Shown: positions 14,459-26,154 of the stretch, piece by piece
How the letters are laid out: the number at the start of each line of letters is the position of its first letter
Position numbering within the stretch: position 1 is the stretch's first letter
Assembly: GCA_029007845.1 (NCBI GenBank)
Contig: JAQXIP010000045.1
Span: 1 to 43,224, forward strand
From: Clostridiales bacterium
GTDB lineage: Bacteria > Bacillota > Clostridia > Lachnospirales > Lachnospiraceae
Length of the DNA: 43,224 nt
Direction: 5' to 3'
Notes under the pieces: generated by a model
The model's input: the letters and a program-made list of their open reading frames with translations, nothing else
The model's database searches: none
Told to the model about the DNA's origin: nothing
Program-made: the position numbers and the translations under genes

Positions 14459-16999
14459 CTATGGAAGATAGCTGATAAATAAGCTTCCTGCCTCTTCAAA
14501 CATCTTCTCTGCCTGGGATATCGTTGTCCGGACGGTTCTGTGTGCTGCCGGATCAATATAAGTCACATGTGTTTCATCATATCCGGTAATGAGCACTGCC
14601 TGATTCGTTCCCTTCATGGCAATAACCGGTCTGGAACCACTGACAAAATACAGAACTTCCGTCAGGGAACATCCCGTCAGGTTTACCGGCTGTTTTGACA
14701 TGTTATCCTTCAACTTCTCATATATGGACGCATCACCGGATGAAAGTGCGGCTGCATCACAGGTAACCCCATTCACCTGTAACAGCATGGCAAGGCTTGC
14801 ACCGATGGAATTGACTCCGCCGCCTGTATAAACCGGTGTAACCGATTCAATCGACTGATGAAGGTAACTACCGCCCCGCTCCCACACAAGCTGGTTTGTA
14901 CTTGCTACTACGACTCCCATCTGGTCATCTGCTGCCACAATCGCTTTTGCACAAGACTGGTATACCCCGGTAATTTTTCCGTATGCATATACATAGTAAC
15001 GTAACTGCATATCTTTTCCATGATCAATAAATAATGTGGTATCATCGGTTACAACCGTAGTTTTTGCCTGGACATATTTCGGCTTTCCATCCATCTCAAA
15101 CCCGTTTGGAAGGTCAATATAAAGCTCGGTTAACGCTTTCTTTGTCACCCGCTGGGTTAGTGAAATTCCCTGTGTCTGCGTCTTTTTCTGGTTCAGGATA
15201 CTGTCATCCTTTATCTCTTTATAACCATTCCCGCTTTTTTTCACCCTTGTCAGATGAATGACGTTATCCTCTATCTTTGCCTGAGTTACATAACAGTTTT
15301 TCCGTTTATACTCTTTGAGTACTTCCCCGCTGCTGTTCACAATAAACAGCCGGGACAAAGGAACAATCTGGGAACCTCCCTGAGTTTTCGTAATATCACC
15401 GATGCTGCCCAGACCATACAGCAGATTGTTATCAATCGTGCCAAGAATCCGGATCGTTTCACCTGCATCCGCTTTTACTGTCCTGATTTCTTCCGTATCC
15501 ATATCAAGAATGGTAATCTCCGTCGATTTGGCAGGATCCGATTCATTCTGCCATGAAAGGAACTTTCCTTCCTTGGACATCTGGAAATTCTTTGAGGAAA
15601 TGTCCTTTGCCAGCGTATCTAATTTCTTGGAAACCAGATTATAGGAGTAGACCGTATCCTGAAATACAAAGTAGAACACATTCCTGGAACTGACATACCC
15701 TAACTGATCCACATCTTCCTTTAGAATCTGGAACGTCGTCTCCATAGGCAGATAGGCTTCCTCTTCAATGCGTTCTTCCCCTGCATAATAGTGGTACAGC
15801 ACGATTCCCACACGGCCTTCATAATCTCCACGGTTCATATATCCATAAACCATGAAATCGATATCACCGCCCTCGTCCAGATTCAGTATCTGTATATCGT
15901 ACTGGTCATATGCATTCCGCACATAATCCTTGTCATTATCCTGAAGAAAGGAAAAGACTTTCACTGCCTGGTTCTCAGCCATGTTATAGCTCCAAAGACT
16001 CCCCTGGCGCACAAAAGCAATCCGGGTATTATTCTCGTTAGAAAAAATACCCATTTCTTTCTGGTTTGAGATTCCAAGCTTTAACTCGCTCTTTTTTGTA
16101 CTGGCAAGGTCAATGTCAAACAGTGCCTCCATTGTCCGGCTGTAGTTTAAGAGATAAATCCGGTTGCTTGTATAACGGACACGGTAGAATTCTTTTACCC
16201 GGTAGTATTCCTCTTTGGAAGAACCGGCATCCGCTTTCACAAAATAATCCAGTTCCACGGAAGCTGTCTCGATGTTAAACTCTTTTACGGTCGGCACCGG
16301 TTCGGTAATCCGGACCGGCGACAGATTTCCCCACCCGATGTTGTCAAGGCTGGAATGAATATCCACATATGCCAGACTGGAATTATCCGCATTGGCATCC
16401 GGCTCCAGATAATTAGACAGATTCTTCAACCGGTCTTTATCCATAGAGTCCTGATGAAAGCTTGTGATAAAATCAAGTTTTTCGGCCAGATAACACTCAG
16501 TTCCATAATATTTTATCCGGGTGTAGTACCGGATTTTTTTTCCGGAGCTCGTTACCGCTGTCATCTTAAACGCATACTCACTGCCCTGGTCCAGGTTGGA
16601 TTCCAGTGTAATATCTGCATACTTTTTGTTCTCTTTATCCTGTGTAATCGTTTCCACAGTACCTTCTTCCACCTTAGAATTATCCTTTAGCGTCCGAAGT
16701 TCATAGTTTATTTTCCGGATAGTGAGTCCGGCCTCATCAAGATAAACCCGCATTTTCTTTGTCTGATCCACCGGAGTCATAGATTCCCGAACCAGATTCG
16801 CATCCAGATTCGTACGGAACCCATGTAATTGATTCATCGGGTGCTCCATTGTCTCAACAGTCAGGATCGGAAACTGGCTCTCCTGCATGACAACCGTTTT
16901 ATCTTCCTTAGCGGTTACTTCTCTGATATTCCCGCTAAAGATTGCAAATGATACAACAAATGCAATCACAACAGCCAAACCTCTATAAAAATGTCTCAT
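14459..16999 (-). CDS. Large exported/anchored protein with degenerate C39-like C-terminal domain
   Basis: This 846-residue protein has a signal or signal-anchor sequence at residues 5-25, so most of it is outside the cell. The middle is rich in beta-strand repeats of a propeller-like kind (for instance TRIAFVRQGSLWSYN and NVFYFVFQDTVYSYN), but the fold cannot be fixed by eye. The last about 130 residues resemble a papain-like C39 domain (GGGVNSIGASLAMLLQVNG, later NQAVLITGYDETHVTYIDP). The Cys and His expected in a peptidase are not there, so it is probably non-catalytic. It has its own promoter and lies upstream of the nucleoside enzymes with a 39-nt gap, so it is the first gene of that operon. 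Its function is not known. Confidence 0.8.
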   Translation of the reverse strand: MRHFYRGLAVVIAFVVSFAIFSGNIREVTAKEDKTVVMQESQFPILTVETMEHPMNQLHGFRTNLDANLVRESMTPVDQTKKMRVYLDEAGLTIRKINYELRTLKDNSKVEEGTVETITQDKENKKYADITLESNLDQGSEYAFKMTAVTSSGKKIRYYTRIKYYGTECYLAEKLDFITSFHQDSMDKDRLKNLSNYLEPDANADNSSLAYVDIHSSLDNIGWGNLSPVRITEPVPTVKEFNIETASVELDYFVKADAGSSKEEYYRVKEFYRVRYTSNRIYLLNYSRTMEALFDIDLASTKKSELKLGISNQKEMGIFSNENNTRIAFVRQGSLWSYNMAENQAVKVFSFLQDNDKDYVRNAYDQYDIQILNLDEGGDIDFMVYGYMNRGDYEGRVGIVLYHYYAGEERIEEEAYLPMETTFQILKEDVDQLGYVSSRNVFYFVFQDTVYSYNLVSKKLDTLAKDISSKNFQMSKEGKFLSWQNESDPAKSTEITILDMDTEEIRTVKADAGETIRILGTIDNNLLYGLGSIGDITKTQGGSQIVPLSRLFIVNSSGEVLKEYKRKNCYVTQAKIEDNVIHLTRVKKSGNGYKEIKDDSILNQKKTQTQGISLTQRVTKKALTELYIDLPNGFEMDGKPKYVQAKTTVVTDDTTLFIDHGKDMQLRYYVYAYGKITGVYQSCAKAIVAADDQMGVVVASTNQLVWERGGSYLHQSIESVTPVYTGGGVNSIGASLAMLLQVNGVTCDAAALSSGDASIYEKLKDNMSKQPVNLTGCSLTEVLYFVSGSRPVIAMKGTNQAVLITGYDETHVTYIDPAAHRTVRTTISQAEKMFEEAGSLFISYLP

Positions 17000-17059
17000 A
17001 TCGATCTATACTCCCGTCTGATTTCCTTTCGCATCTATAAAGCCTGCTCTGATATATTC

Positions 17060-17088
17060 ATTATAGCTACTTTTCCTCTGTGTTTCAA
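17060..17088 (-). promoter_or_regulatory. SigA promoter of the nucleoside operon
   Basis: On the minus strand TTGAAA (17083-17088) and TATAAT (17060-17065) are separated by 17 bp, 60 nt upstream of the large exported protein gene. It follows the atp terminator directly. Confidence 0.78.
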
Positions 17089-17102
17089 GGTTTGGGCAAG
17101 TG

Positions 17103-17149
17103 AAAAAAATGTGAGCAGGGATGGGCGGTAACCACCCGGTCTGCTCACA
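17103..17149 (-). terminator. Terminator of the atp operon
   Basis: TGTGAGCAG (17110-17118) pairs with CTGCTCACA (17141-17149), with extra pairing inside. On the minus strand the stem is followed by seven T residues (17103-17109), 14 nt after the atpC stop. Confidence 0.85.
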
Positions 17150-17163
17150 CTTTTTAGTTCTTT

Positions 17164-17580
17164 TTATTTATCTGCATGTTCGCCAATCTCAATCCGCAGC
17201 AATGCTTTATGGAGTGCCAGTTCCGCCCTCGCCATATTTAAGTTGCTGTCATTGCTCTTTAAGCGCCGCTCTGCCCGAATCTGCGCCTCTTTTGCACGGT
17301 TCAGATCGATCTCTTCCGGCCATTCACAAGACTCGGCAAGAATCAGGACTTTATCTGGTAGAATCTCAATAAAGCCTTCATGCAGGGCTGCTTCTTTTAC
17401 TTCATCCTGGCTTGTAATCCGCAGAATTCCCGGTGCAACAATTGAAGTCAGGGGAATATGTCCTGCAAGAATTCCAATCTCACCTTCTGTCGTATTGAGT
17501 TCGAGAAATGTTACGTCACCCTCATAAAAAATACGATCCGGCGAGATTACCTGCAAATGAAATACGTTTGAATCTGCCAA
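17164..17580 (-). CDS. atpC: ATP synthase epsilon subunit
   Basis: The epsilon subunit sits in the F1 central stalk and regulates the enzyme. The 138-residue product has the N-terminal beta sandwich (FHLQVISPDRIFYEGDVTFL, then LAGHIPLTSIVAPG) and the C-terminal two-helix hairpin (AKEAQIRAERRL). The start is a TTG at 17578-17580 with GGAGGTG five nt upstream; no better ATG is present. It is the last gene of the atp operon, 18 nt after atpD and just before the terminator. Confidence 0.95.
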   Translation of the reverse strand: MADSNVFHLQVISPDRIFYEGDVTFLELNTTEGEIGILAGHIPLTSIVAPGILRITSQDEVKEAALHEGFIEILPDKVLILAESCEWPEEIDLNRAKEAQIRAERRLKSNDSNLNMARAELALHKALLRIEIGEHADK

Positions 17581-17598
17581 AAGGACACCTCCCTGCTA

Positions 17599-19017
<1,419 letters not shown>

Positions 19018-19021
19018 TTAT

Positions 19022-19885
19022 TTATTCGATTGCAGAAGCACCGGCTACAATCTCGGTTAACTCCTGTGTGATGCTACCTTGTCTTGCGCGGTTGAACTTT
19101 AACTCCAGATCAGATATCATATCTTCCGCATTGCTGGTAGCAGAATCCATCGCCTGCATTCTGGCTCCGTTTTCACTGGCCAGCGCCTCTACTAAAGCGC
19201 CATAAATGAGACTGTTAATGTATTTTGGTATAATAACATCTAATGCTTCTTCCGCCTCCGGTTCATAATTCATAAGTGTAAGGGAATCCGAAGCTTCCTC
19301 TTCCACCTGAAAATCCTCCCTGGCTACCGGAAGCAGCTTTGTCAGTGTCGGAATATGGGTAACCGTATTTTTAAATACCGTGTAGCCAAGATAGATCTCA
19401 CGGATCCCACCACGGGCATAGTCATCGAGTACCCGCTTTCCAATAGTAACAGCATCCTGGTACATAGGCTCATTCATCACTTCTGAATAGTCTTCTGCTA
19501 CTTCATAGCCCTGTCTTACCAGACTGTCCTTTCCTTTTCTTCCTACTGCATAGATCACAATATCTTCCTTTGGAATTCCGCTTTGTGTCACCAGTTTTAC
19601 GATATTGGAATTATAACCGCCTGCCAGCCCCCGGTTGGAGCTGATAAGGATAATCCCGATTTTTCCGGAATCCCCAGGTGTCAGATATGGATGGGTGATC
19701 TTTTCTGATTTTGCCAGCATGGAAGTCACTGCCCGGTACATATAATCAAAATACGGTTTTGTTTCTTCTGCCCTTCCTCTGGCCCGCTGCAATTTTACTG
19801 TAGAAACCAGTTTCATGGCTTTTGTAATCTGTCCGGTGCTGGATATACTTTCCTTTCGACGTTTAATATCTCTCATGGAAGCCAT
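19022..19885 (-). CDS. atpG: ATP synthase gamma subunit
   Basis: Gamma is the rotating shaft inside F1. The 287-residue product has the conserved N-terminus MRDIKRRKESISSTGQITKA, the middle SNRGLAGGYNSNI, and the signature region at the C-terminus ENGARMQAMDSATSNAEDMI. Its start MASMRD has GAGAGGTG upstream. It lies 14 nt after atpA. Confidence 0.97.
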   Translation of the reverse strand: MASMRDIKRRKESISSTGQITKAMKLVSTVKLQRARGRAEETKPYFDYMYRAVTSMLAKSEKITHPYLTPGDSGKIGIILISSNRGLAGGYNSNIVKLVTQSGIPKEDIVIYAVGRKGKDSLVRQGYEVAEDYSEVMNEPMYQDAVTIGKRVLDDYARGGIREIYLGYTVFKNTVTHIPTLTKLLPVAREDFQVEEEASDSLTLMNYEPEAEEALDVIIPKYINSLIYGALVEALASENGARMQAMDSATSNAEDMISDLELKFNRARQGSITQELTEIVAGASAIE

Positions 19886-19899
19886 AACATCACACCTCT

Positions 19900-21435
<1,536 letters not shown>

Positions 21436-21457
21436 CTATAATCTTTCACATGCAAAA

Positions 21458-22003
21458 TTAAACCTGAACATTTAACAGGCTGCGGGACATATGCTCCAGT
21501 TTCGTCTGTATGGAGCTGTCTACTACCCGGTCGCCAATGCGGATCTTCATTCCGCCAATCAGGCTCTCATCTACGTGGTAATGCATCTCAAACGAGCGGT
21601 ACTGCGTTGTCTCAAGAAGGCGTTTTTCTAGACGTTCCTTCTGTTCCTGCTTCAATTCCACTGCGGAGGTGACAAATACCACGCCAATTTTCTGATACTC
21701 TTTTACCAGATCCATAAAATAATCAAAGGTTGGAATAAAATCATTATAACGGCCCTTCTGCACCATAATTACAAGAAGCCCGCACAGATCATCCGATACC
21801 CTTCCTTTAAATGTATTTTCAATGATCTTTACTTTTTCATTGTTATCAATCTTTGGATGGTTCAAAAGTTTTAAAAACGCTTCATTTTCAAGCAATGCCT
21901 GTCTGACCAGAGACACTTCTTCATACATGGCGTCTACGATTCCATCTTCCACGACACGCTCAAATAATGCTTCGCCATAGATTTTTGAAACTAACTTTGC
22001 CAT
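21458..22003 (-). CDS. atpH: ATP synthase delta subunit
   Basis: Delta joins the peripheral stalk to F1. The 181-residue product has the family's N-terminal helical bundle (KIYGEALFERVVEDG, then LLNHPKIDNNEKVKII) and the C-terminal signature DESLIGGMKIRIGDRVVDSS. Its start overlaps the 3' end of atpF by 13 bp, suggesting coupled translation. Confidence 0.96.
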   Translation of the reverse strand: MAKLVSKIYGEALFERVVEDGIVDAMYEEVSLVRQALLENEAFLKLLNHPKIDNNEKVKIIENTFKGRVSDDLCGLLVIMVQKGRYNDFIPTFDYFMDLVKEYQKIGVVFVTSAVELKQEQKERLEKRLLETTQYRSFEMHYHVDESLIGGMKIRIGDRVVDSSIQTKLEHMSRSLLNVQV

Positions 22004-22545
22004 GTATCATCACCCATTTCTTTCAACGCATCATCAAACAGTTCTTCCTGTTTCTTTTCATCCATTTCGCTGGCAACAAATTTGCCGGCCATTGCAGATG
22101 CCATTGAGATCATTTCCCGCTTCATATCATCTTTCACTTTGGATTTCTCCAGATTGATTTCACGGTTTGTGCGTTCGATAATCTTAGAGGCCTCCTGTTT
22201 TGCCTCCTCAATCATCTGATTTTCTCTCTTCCGGGCCTTCTTTCTGGCTTCACTTAGAATCTGTTCTGCCTCTTTATCTATTTGGCTTATTTTTTCTTCG
22301 TATTCCGCTTTATAGTTTGCTGCGCTTTCTTTGTCCAAAGCAGCATCATCCAGCTGCTTTTTAATATATTCCTGACGCTTTCTTAAGAAATCCCTGGCAG
22401 GATTAAAAAGCAGATAAGACAAAAGCAGAAATAACGTGAAGAATGCAACTGCAAGAATTGCCGCATCTACCAGTAACTGGATATCCAGTCCAAGAATACG
22501 GCCGGTCATCCCTGCATCTTCTGTCAAAAATACCAGACCACTCAC
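21991..22545 (-). CDS. atpF: ATP synthase b subunit
   Basis: The b subunit is the membrane-anchored peripheral stalk. The 184-residue protein has a single membrane helix at about residues 28-50 (AAILAVAFFTLFLLLSYLLF), followed by a long charged coiled coil (for instance EYIKKQLDDAALDKESAANY and EKISQIDKEAEQILSEARKK). It starts with GTG (22543-22545) behind AAAGGAGG. Only one b-type gene is present, so b is a homodimer. Confidence 0.95.
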   Translation of the reverse strand: MSGLVFLTEDAGMTGRILGLDIQLLVDAAILAVAFFTLFLLLSYLLFNPARDFLRKRQEYIKKQLDDAALDKESAANYKAEYEEKISQIDKEAEQILSEARKKARKRENQMIEEAKQEASKIIERTNREINLEKSKVKDDMKREMISMASAMAGKFVASEMDEKKQEELFDDALKEMGDDTWQS

Positions 22546-22612
22546 GCCTTTGCCTCCTTTCCACAGATACTACATGGTATTTTTTACTTTCCGGCTGTGA
22601 AAAAAGGAGTCA

Positions 22613-22906
<294 letters not shown>

Positions 22907-23668
22907 CTAATCTTCCTCAGCAATGGCATTTTTTGTAAATACCATCGTAAGCATACAGAATACATAACTCTGAATTGCACCTGAAAATAAATCAAAGTAT
23001 GCGTGTAATACCGATGGCCATACAAGGGTAAGCACTCTCGGAATCAAACCGTATACTAATGTCATCATAACCGTTCCGGACATAATGTTTCCGAATAAAC
23101 GAAGTGACATTGATACAGGTACGGCAAACTCACCGATAATATTAATCGGGGTAAGCAGAAGCGGATGAAATAAGTCCGTAACATGCTTTAATTTCTGGTG
23201 CTTGAAGCCATTAAAGTGAATAATCACAAATGTCATCAAAGCTAATGCAAGCGTTACACTATAGTCCGCCGTTGGTGGCCGAAGCCCCAAAATTCCTGAA
23301 ATGTTTGAACAGAAGATAAACATGAACAACGCTCCGATATAATTGGAAAAGCGCGGTCCGTATTTTGCTCCCATGTTCGAAACAGTCAGTTTATCGATGC
23401 TCTCTACCAGCAATTCCACAATATTCATAAAGGTCCCCGGCTCTTTCGTGGGGTCTGCTTTCTTTATGGCACGGTTTGCAATAATTGCAAATACCAGGAT
23501 CATTGCCATAATAATCAATATGGATATGTGGGTTGTGGTCAGGTAAACGGTCTGTCCCTGGATCTCATATTTCAAAAATCCATTTACTCCCAGGTTCAGA
23601 TCTTCATCGGCTCTCATAAGACCACTGACGGCAGCTCCCTGTGATAAAAAAGCTGCTCCCGTTAACAC
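22907..23668 (-). CDS. atpB: ATP synthase a subunit
   Basis: Subunit a supplies the two ion half-channels next to the c ring. The 253-residue protein has five to six hydrophobic segments and the conserved SMSLRLFGNIMSGTVMM segment at about residues 186-202, which contains the essential Arg. It begins with GTG (23666-23668) after AAAGGAGAG and ends 27 nt before atpE. Confidence 0.96.
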   Translation of the reverse strand: MLTGAAFLSQGAAVSGLMRADEDLNLGVNGFLKYEIQGQTVYLTTTHISILIIMAMILVFAIIANRAIKKADPTKEPGTFMNIVELLVESIDKLTVSNMGAKYGPRFSNYIGALFMFIFCSNISGILGLRPPTADYSVTLALALMTFVIIHFNGFKHQKLKHVTDLFHPLLLTPINIIGEFAVPVSMSLRLFGNIMSGTVMMTLVYGLIPRVLTLVWPSVLHAYFDLFSGAIQSYVFCMLTMVFTKNAIAEED

Positions 23669-23672
23669 TCGT

Positions 23673-24068
23673 TCACTCTCCTTTACGATAGATTTTTGAA
23701 ACGATATATGTTTGGATAACCGGCTGTAATAGTGCAGACATCTTCAAACTCAATATCCCCATCCCAACCCCTAACAGGTTCAGATATTGAGGAAAACGGA
23801 TGGCTGCCAGCACGGCAAGTCCCATAATAAGAATACGCAGAATGCTTTTCTTCCGCACATAATTCACGGAATCCTCTCCCAGATCAAGTGCCTCGTCCAA
23901 GGTCGTGTACATATGGTATGCCAGACCTGCTGCCACAACTCCCCCAACCAGTACACCGGCCAGGTATGGGAACCCCAGATGCAGCAAACCGAATAGCACC
24001 GCAGCAAGGAACGTAATGATTCCGATTCCAATCTCCAGACCTATGAGCGTTTCTTTGGCTTCTCCCAT
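23673..24068 (-). CDS. atpI: ATP synthase subunit I-like membrane protein
   Basis: This 131-residue protein has four predicted membrane helices in two hairpins (TLIGLEIGIGIITFLAAVLF, YLAGVLVGGVVAAGLAYHMY, then two more). It sits directly before atpB, the position of AtpI, which assists c-ring assembly. Sequence conservation of AtpI is low, so the name rests on topology and position. It overlaps the upstream AtpZ-like gene by 28 bp and ends five nt before atpB. Confidence 0.8.
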   Translation of the reverse strand: MGEAKETLIGLEIGIGIITFLAAVLFGLLHLGFPYLAGVLVGGVVAAGLAYHMYTTLDEALDLGEDSVNYVRKKSILRILIMGLAVLAAIRFPQYLNLLGVGMGILSLKMSALLQPVIQTYIVSKIYRKGE

Positions 24069-24361
24069 GAATCTTCCTCCTCCAGTCTGTGATGTGTCCC
24101 GTCTTGGTGATCCGCCTGTTCATGTGCCGCCTCATTTTTTGGATCTTTCACAAAAAATCCTTTCAACAGGTAATAAGTGTTGCGGAATCCCGCTGCTATT
24201 CCTAAAAAGACCAGTATCAGAAACCAGATCTGCATATGGAATGTTTTATCCAGAAAGCAGCCTGCAGCCGCACATAAAAAAATAGGAGTCATCATAGAAA
24301 TACCGACTTGGAATATCATGGCAAATGCCTGTCCCACCTGGCTGTTATCTGATGACTTCAT
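24041..24361 (-). CDS. AtpZ-like protein, first gene of the atp operon
   Basis: This 106-residue protein has two membrane helices (FAMIFQVGISMMTPIFLCAA and IWFLILVFLGIAAGFRNTYY) and a highly charged C-terminal tail, the pattern of the AtpZ/AtpI family that precedes many atp operons and may carry Mg2+ or Ca2+ or aid assembly. The ATG at 24361 has GGGGGA six nt upstream and is preferred over an ATG at 24379. It overlaps atpI by 28 bp. Confidence 0.75.
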   Translation of the reverse strand: MKSSDNSQVGQAFAMIFQVGISMMTPIFLCAAAGCFLDKTFHMQIWFLILVFLGIAAGFRNTYYLLKGFFVKDPKNEAAHEQADHQDGTHHRLEEEDSWEKPKKRS

Positions 24362-24417
24362 GTGCTTTCCCCCACTCATCCCTGTTTTGAACCGCAGTCA
24401 AATCACTCAATATTGTT

Positions 24418-24446
24418 ATTATACCCATTTCTTCTAAAAAAGTCCA
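24418..24446 (-). promoter_or_regulatory. SigA promoter of the atp operon
   Basis: On the minus strand TGGACT (24441-24446) and TATAAT (24418-24423) are separated by 17 bp, about 57 nt upstream of the first atp-operon ATG. Confidence 0.72.
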
Positions 24447-24474
24447 CTTTTTTCTACTCTTTTTCCAGAATCTG

Positions 24475-24483
24475 TGTTATACT
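24475..24483 (+). promoter_or_regulatory. Possible extended -10 promoter of the DUF402 gene
   Basis: TGT precedes TATACT (24478-24483), an extended -10 box. Transcription from here would run through the 183-nt structured repeat before reaching the DUF402 gene at 24724, so the repeat would be its 5' leader. Confidence 0.45.
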
Positions 24484-24506
24484 TTTGTTTAATACACGTA
24501 TTTTAT

Positions 24507-24689
24507 GATGTTGGGGTCAAAAGGTCTTTTGACCCCATGATGCCTGCGAATTGCTACGCACTTCGTGCTCCCGCAATTCTAAAACATTCGAAATCCGCCC
24601 TGTTCGGGCTGCTTTCTCATGTTTTACGGGTCACGATGTCATACTTTTTCATGCAAGCATGAAACGTATGACCTTTTTACCCTAGCATC
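24507..24689. repeat. Multi-hairpin palindromic element F (183 bp)
   Basis: The ends form a 20-bp inverted repeat with three mismatches (24507-24526 and 24670-24689). Inside are a local hairpin with the dispersed TGGGGTCAAAA stem (24512-24537), a GAATTGC/GCAATTC hairpin with an inner GCAC-TTC-GTGC (about 24547-24578), an AAAACA/TGTTTT stem around 24580-24625, and a long GTCATAC/GTATGAC stem around 24637-24671. The left arm can pair locally or with the far end. The element is bounded by the 7-bp direct repeat ATTTTAT (24500-24506 and 24690-24696). It fills most of the 362-nt gap between the atp operon and the DUF402 gene. Confidence 0.7.
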
Positions 24690-24723
24690 ATTTTATATTA
24701 CACTTGAAGGCAGGGAGTAAATT

Positions 24724-25209
24724 ATGAGACAAGACATCCAGTTATACCGAAAACGCTATATTCCAGATGAACTGATCGAATTGAATCAAGACCACATTTT
24801 ACATGCAGATTCTAATCTGATTGTAACAAGCTGGGAAGTTCTGCATCCCCGTTCTGATTTTTCCCACGGTGTATCTGCATACTTGATTGACAAACACATT
24901 AAGGTAAGCAAATTTTTAAAGCCGGATCATTCCCTGTTATATTGGTATTGTGATATTATCCACACCGAATATGAGGAAGCGCAGAACCGTTACACGTTTA
25001 TCGACCTTCTAGCTGATATTCTGGTCTATCCGGATCATTCCTACCGGCTGGTGGATCTGGACGAACTGGCCGATGCCATAAAGAAGCAGTATCTCCCTTC
25101 GGAGCAGATTCCGGTAATCCTTGAAACAATCCAGCAGCTTTTAAATGATATCTATTCCGGAAAATTCCAGGAATACCAAAATCTTTTAGACCAGTATCAA
25201 ACCGTTTAG
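24724..25209 (+). CDS. DUF402 domain protein
   Basis: This 161-residue protein contains the DUF402 core at about residues 60-135, with YWYCDIIHTEYEEAQNRYTF, then DLLADILVYPDHSYRLVDLDEL. Acidic residues of this core bind metal in relatives that hydrolyse nucleoside di- and triphosphates (the Staphylococcus Ntdp group). No membrane segment is present. GGGAG precedes the ATG. It converges on the rpiB end of the ywl-type operon. The assignment to the family is firm; the substrate here is not known. Confidence 0.85.
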   Translation: MRQDIQLYRKRYIPDELIELNQDHILHADSNLIVTSWEVLHPRSDFSHGVSAYLIDKHIKVSKFLKPDHSLLYWYCDIIHTEYEEAQNRYTFIDLLADILVYPDHSYRLVDLDELADAIKKQYLPSEQIPVILETIQQLLNDIYSGKFQEYQNLLDQYQTV

Positions 25210-25233
25210 ACACAAAGAAACGGGGCGAAACCG

Positions 25234-25668
25234 TTACTCTTCATCTTCAATCTGTGCAATCCGCCGTACATGGCGCTGGTCATTGGAGAATGGGGTATTC
25301 AAAAATATATCCACAATCTCAAGGGCAAGCCCCGGACCAATTACCCTTGCGCCCATGGCCAGGATATTCGCATCATTGTGTTCTCTTGTTGCTTTTGCGC
25401 TGAAACAATCGTGACACAGGGCAGCGCGGATTCCTTTTACTTTATTCGCCGCAATCGAGATTCCGATTCCCGTTCCGCATATCAGAATTCCTTTCTCACA
25501 TTCTCCATCTGCCACACTGTGGGCAACTTTTTTTGCATATTCCGGATAATCTACCGAACTGGTATCATAACATCCAAAATCTTTATATGCAAGCTGGTGC
25601 TCCTCTAAGTATTTGATCACTTCCACCTTCAATGAATAACCGCCATGGTCACAACCTAATGCTATCAT
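25234..25668 (-). CDS. rpiB: Ribose-5-phosphate isomerase B
   Basis: RpiB interconverts ribose 5-phosphate and ribulose 5-phosphate in the pentose phosphate pathway. The 144-residue product has the N-terminal MIALGCDHGGYSLK, the active-site CGTGIGISIAANKVKGIRAA at about residues 65-84, with Cys as base, and EHNDANILAMGARVIG. The frame continues upstream, but the ATG at 25668 is placed 10 nt after GAGGAGG, while an ATG at 25677 is too close. It begins five nt after the phosphatase stop. Order sua5-phosphatase-rpiB matches ywlC-(D)-E-F of Bacillus. Confidence 0.95.
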   Translation of the reverse strand: MIALGCDHGGYSLKVEVIKYLEEHQLAYKDFGCYDTSSVDYPEYAKKVAHSVADGECEKGILICGTGIGISIAANKVKGIRAALCHDCFSAKATREHNDANILAMGARVIGPGLALEIVDIFLNTPFSNDQRHVRRIAQIEDEE

Positions 25669-25673
25669 GCTTT

Positions 25674-26126
25674 TCATTCCTCCTCGTTTATTTTTATCAC
25701 CGCTTTTTTTATCAGACGGGATAGTTCCACATAACAATCTTCATAAGTTAACAGATTCTCACCGTAAGGATCTATCACATCTCCTTCTTCCCCGATATAT
25801 TCTTTCAGAGAATAGATCTGCTCAAGATGCCCGTATTCCTGAACCGCCTTAATCTTCTGTGCCAGAGTCATCGTAAGAATAAGGGTGTCATCTGTAATAT
25901 CTTCCTCCGATAACGGCTTTGAAGTACGCCCTTCAATTGACAAGCTGTGATTCGTCAGCACGACTTCCGCTTTCGGATTACAAGGCTCCGGAAATAACAC
26001 AACAAGACCTCTGGATTCCCCGCTTAACGTAGAATCATCGACCATTCCATTAAAGATTGCCTCCGCCATCTGGCTCCGACAGGTATTGCCGGTGCTGACA
26101 AATACTATATGATGATATTTTGGCAT
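25674..26126 (-). CDS. Low-molecular-weight protein phosphatase (YwlE-like) with Cys-to-Ser active site
   Basis: By position between sua5 and rpiB and by sequence this is the counterpart of YwlE, the protein-arginine phosphatase. The 150-residue product has the low-molecular-weight phosphatase P-loop near the N-terminus, but it reads FVSTGNTCRSQMAEA instead of FVCTGNTCRSPMAE. Residue 11, the nucleophilic Cys in the family, is Ser (codon AGC at 26094-26096), and the usual Pro after RS is Gln. The rest is kept, including the Arg of the loop and the DPYG general-acid loop near residue 119. Without the Cys normal catalysis is not expected; it may bind phosphoproteins. A sequencing error is the alternative. 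Confidence 0.88.
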   Translation of the reverse strand: MPKYHHIVFVSTGNTCRSQMAEAIFNGMVDDSTLSGESRGLVVLFPEPCNPKAEVVLTNHSLSIEGRTSKPLSEEDITDDTLILTMTLAQKIKAVQEYGHLEQIYSLKEYIGEEGDVIDPYGENLLTYEDCYVELSRLIKKAVIKINEEE

Positions 26127-26154
26127 ACTATCATCTCCTTATACTGTGATGCCA

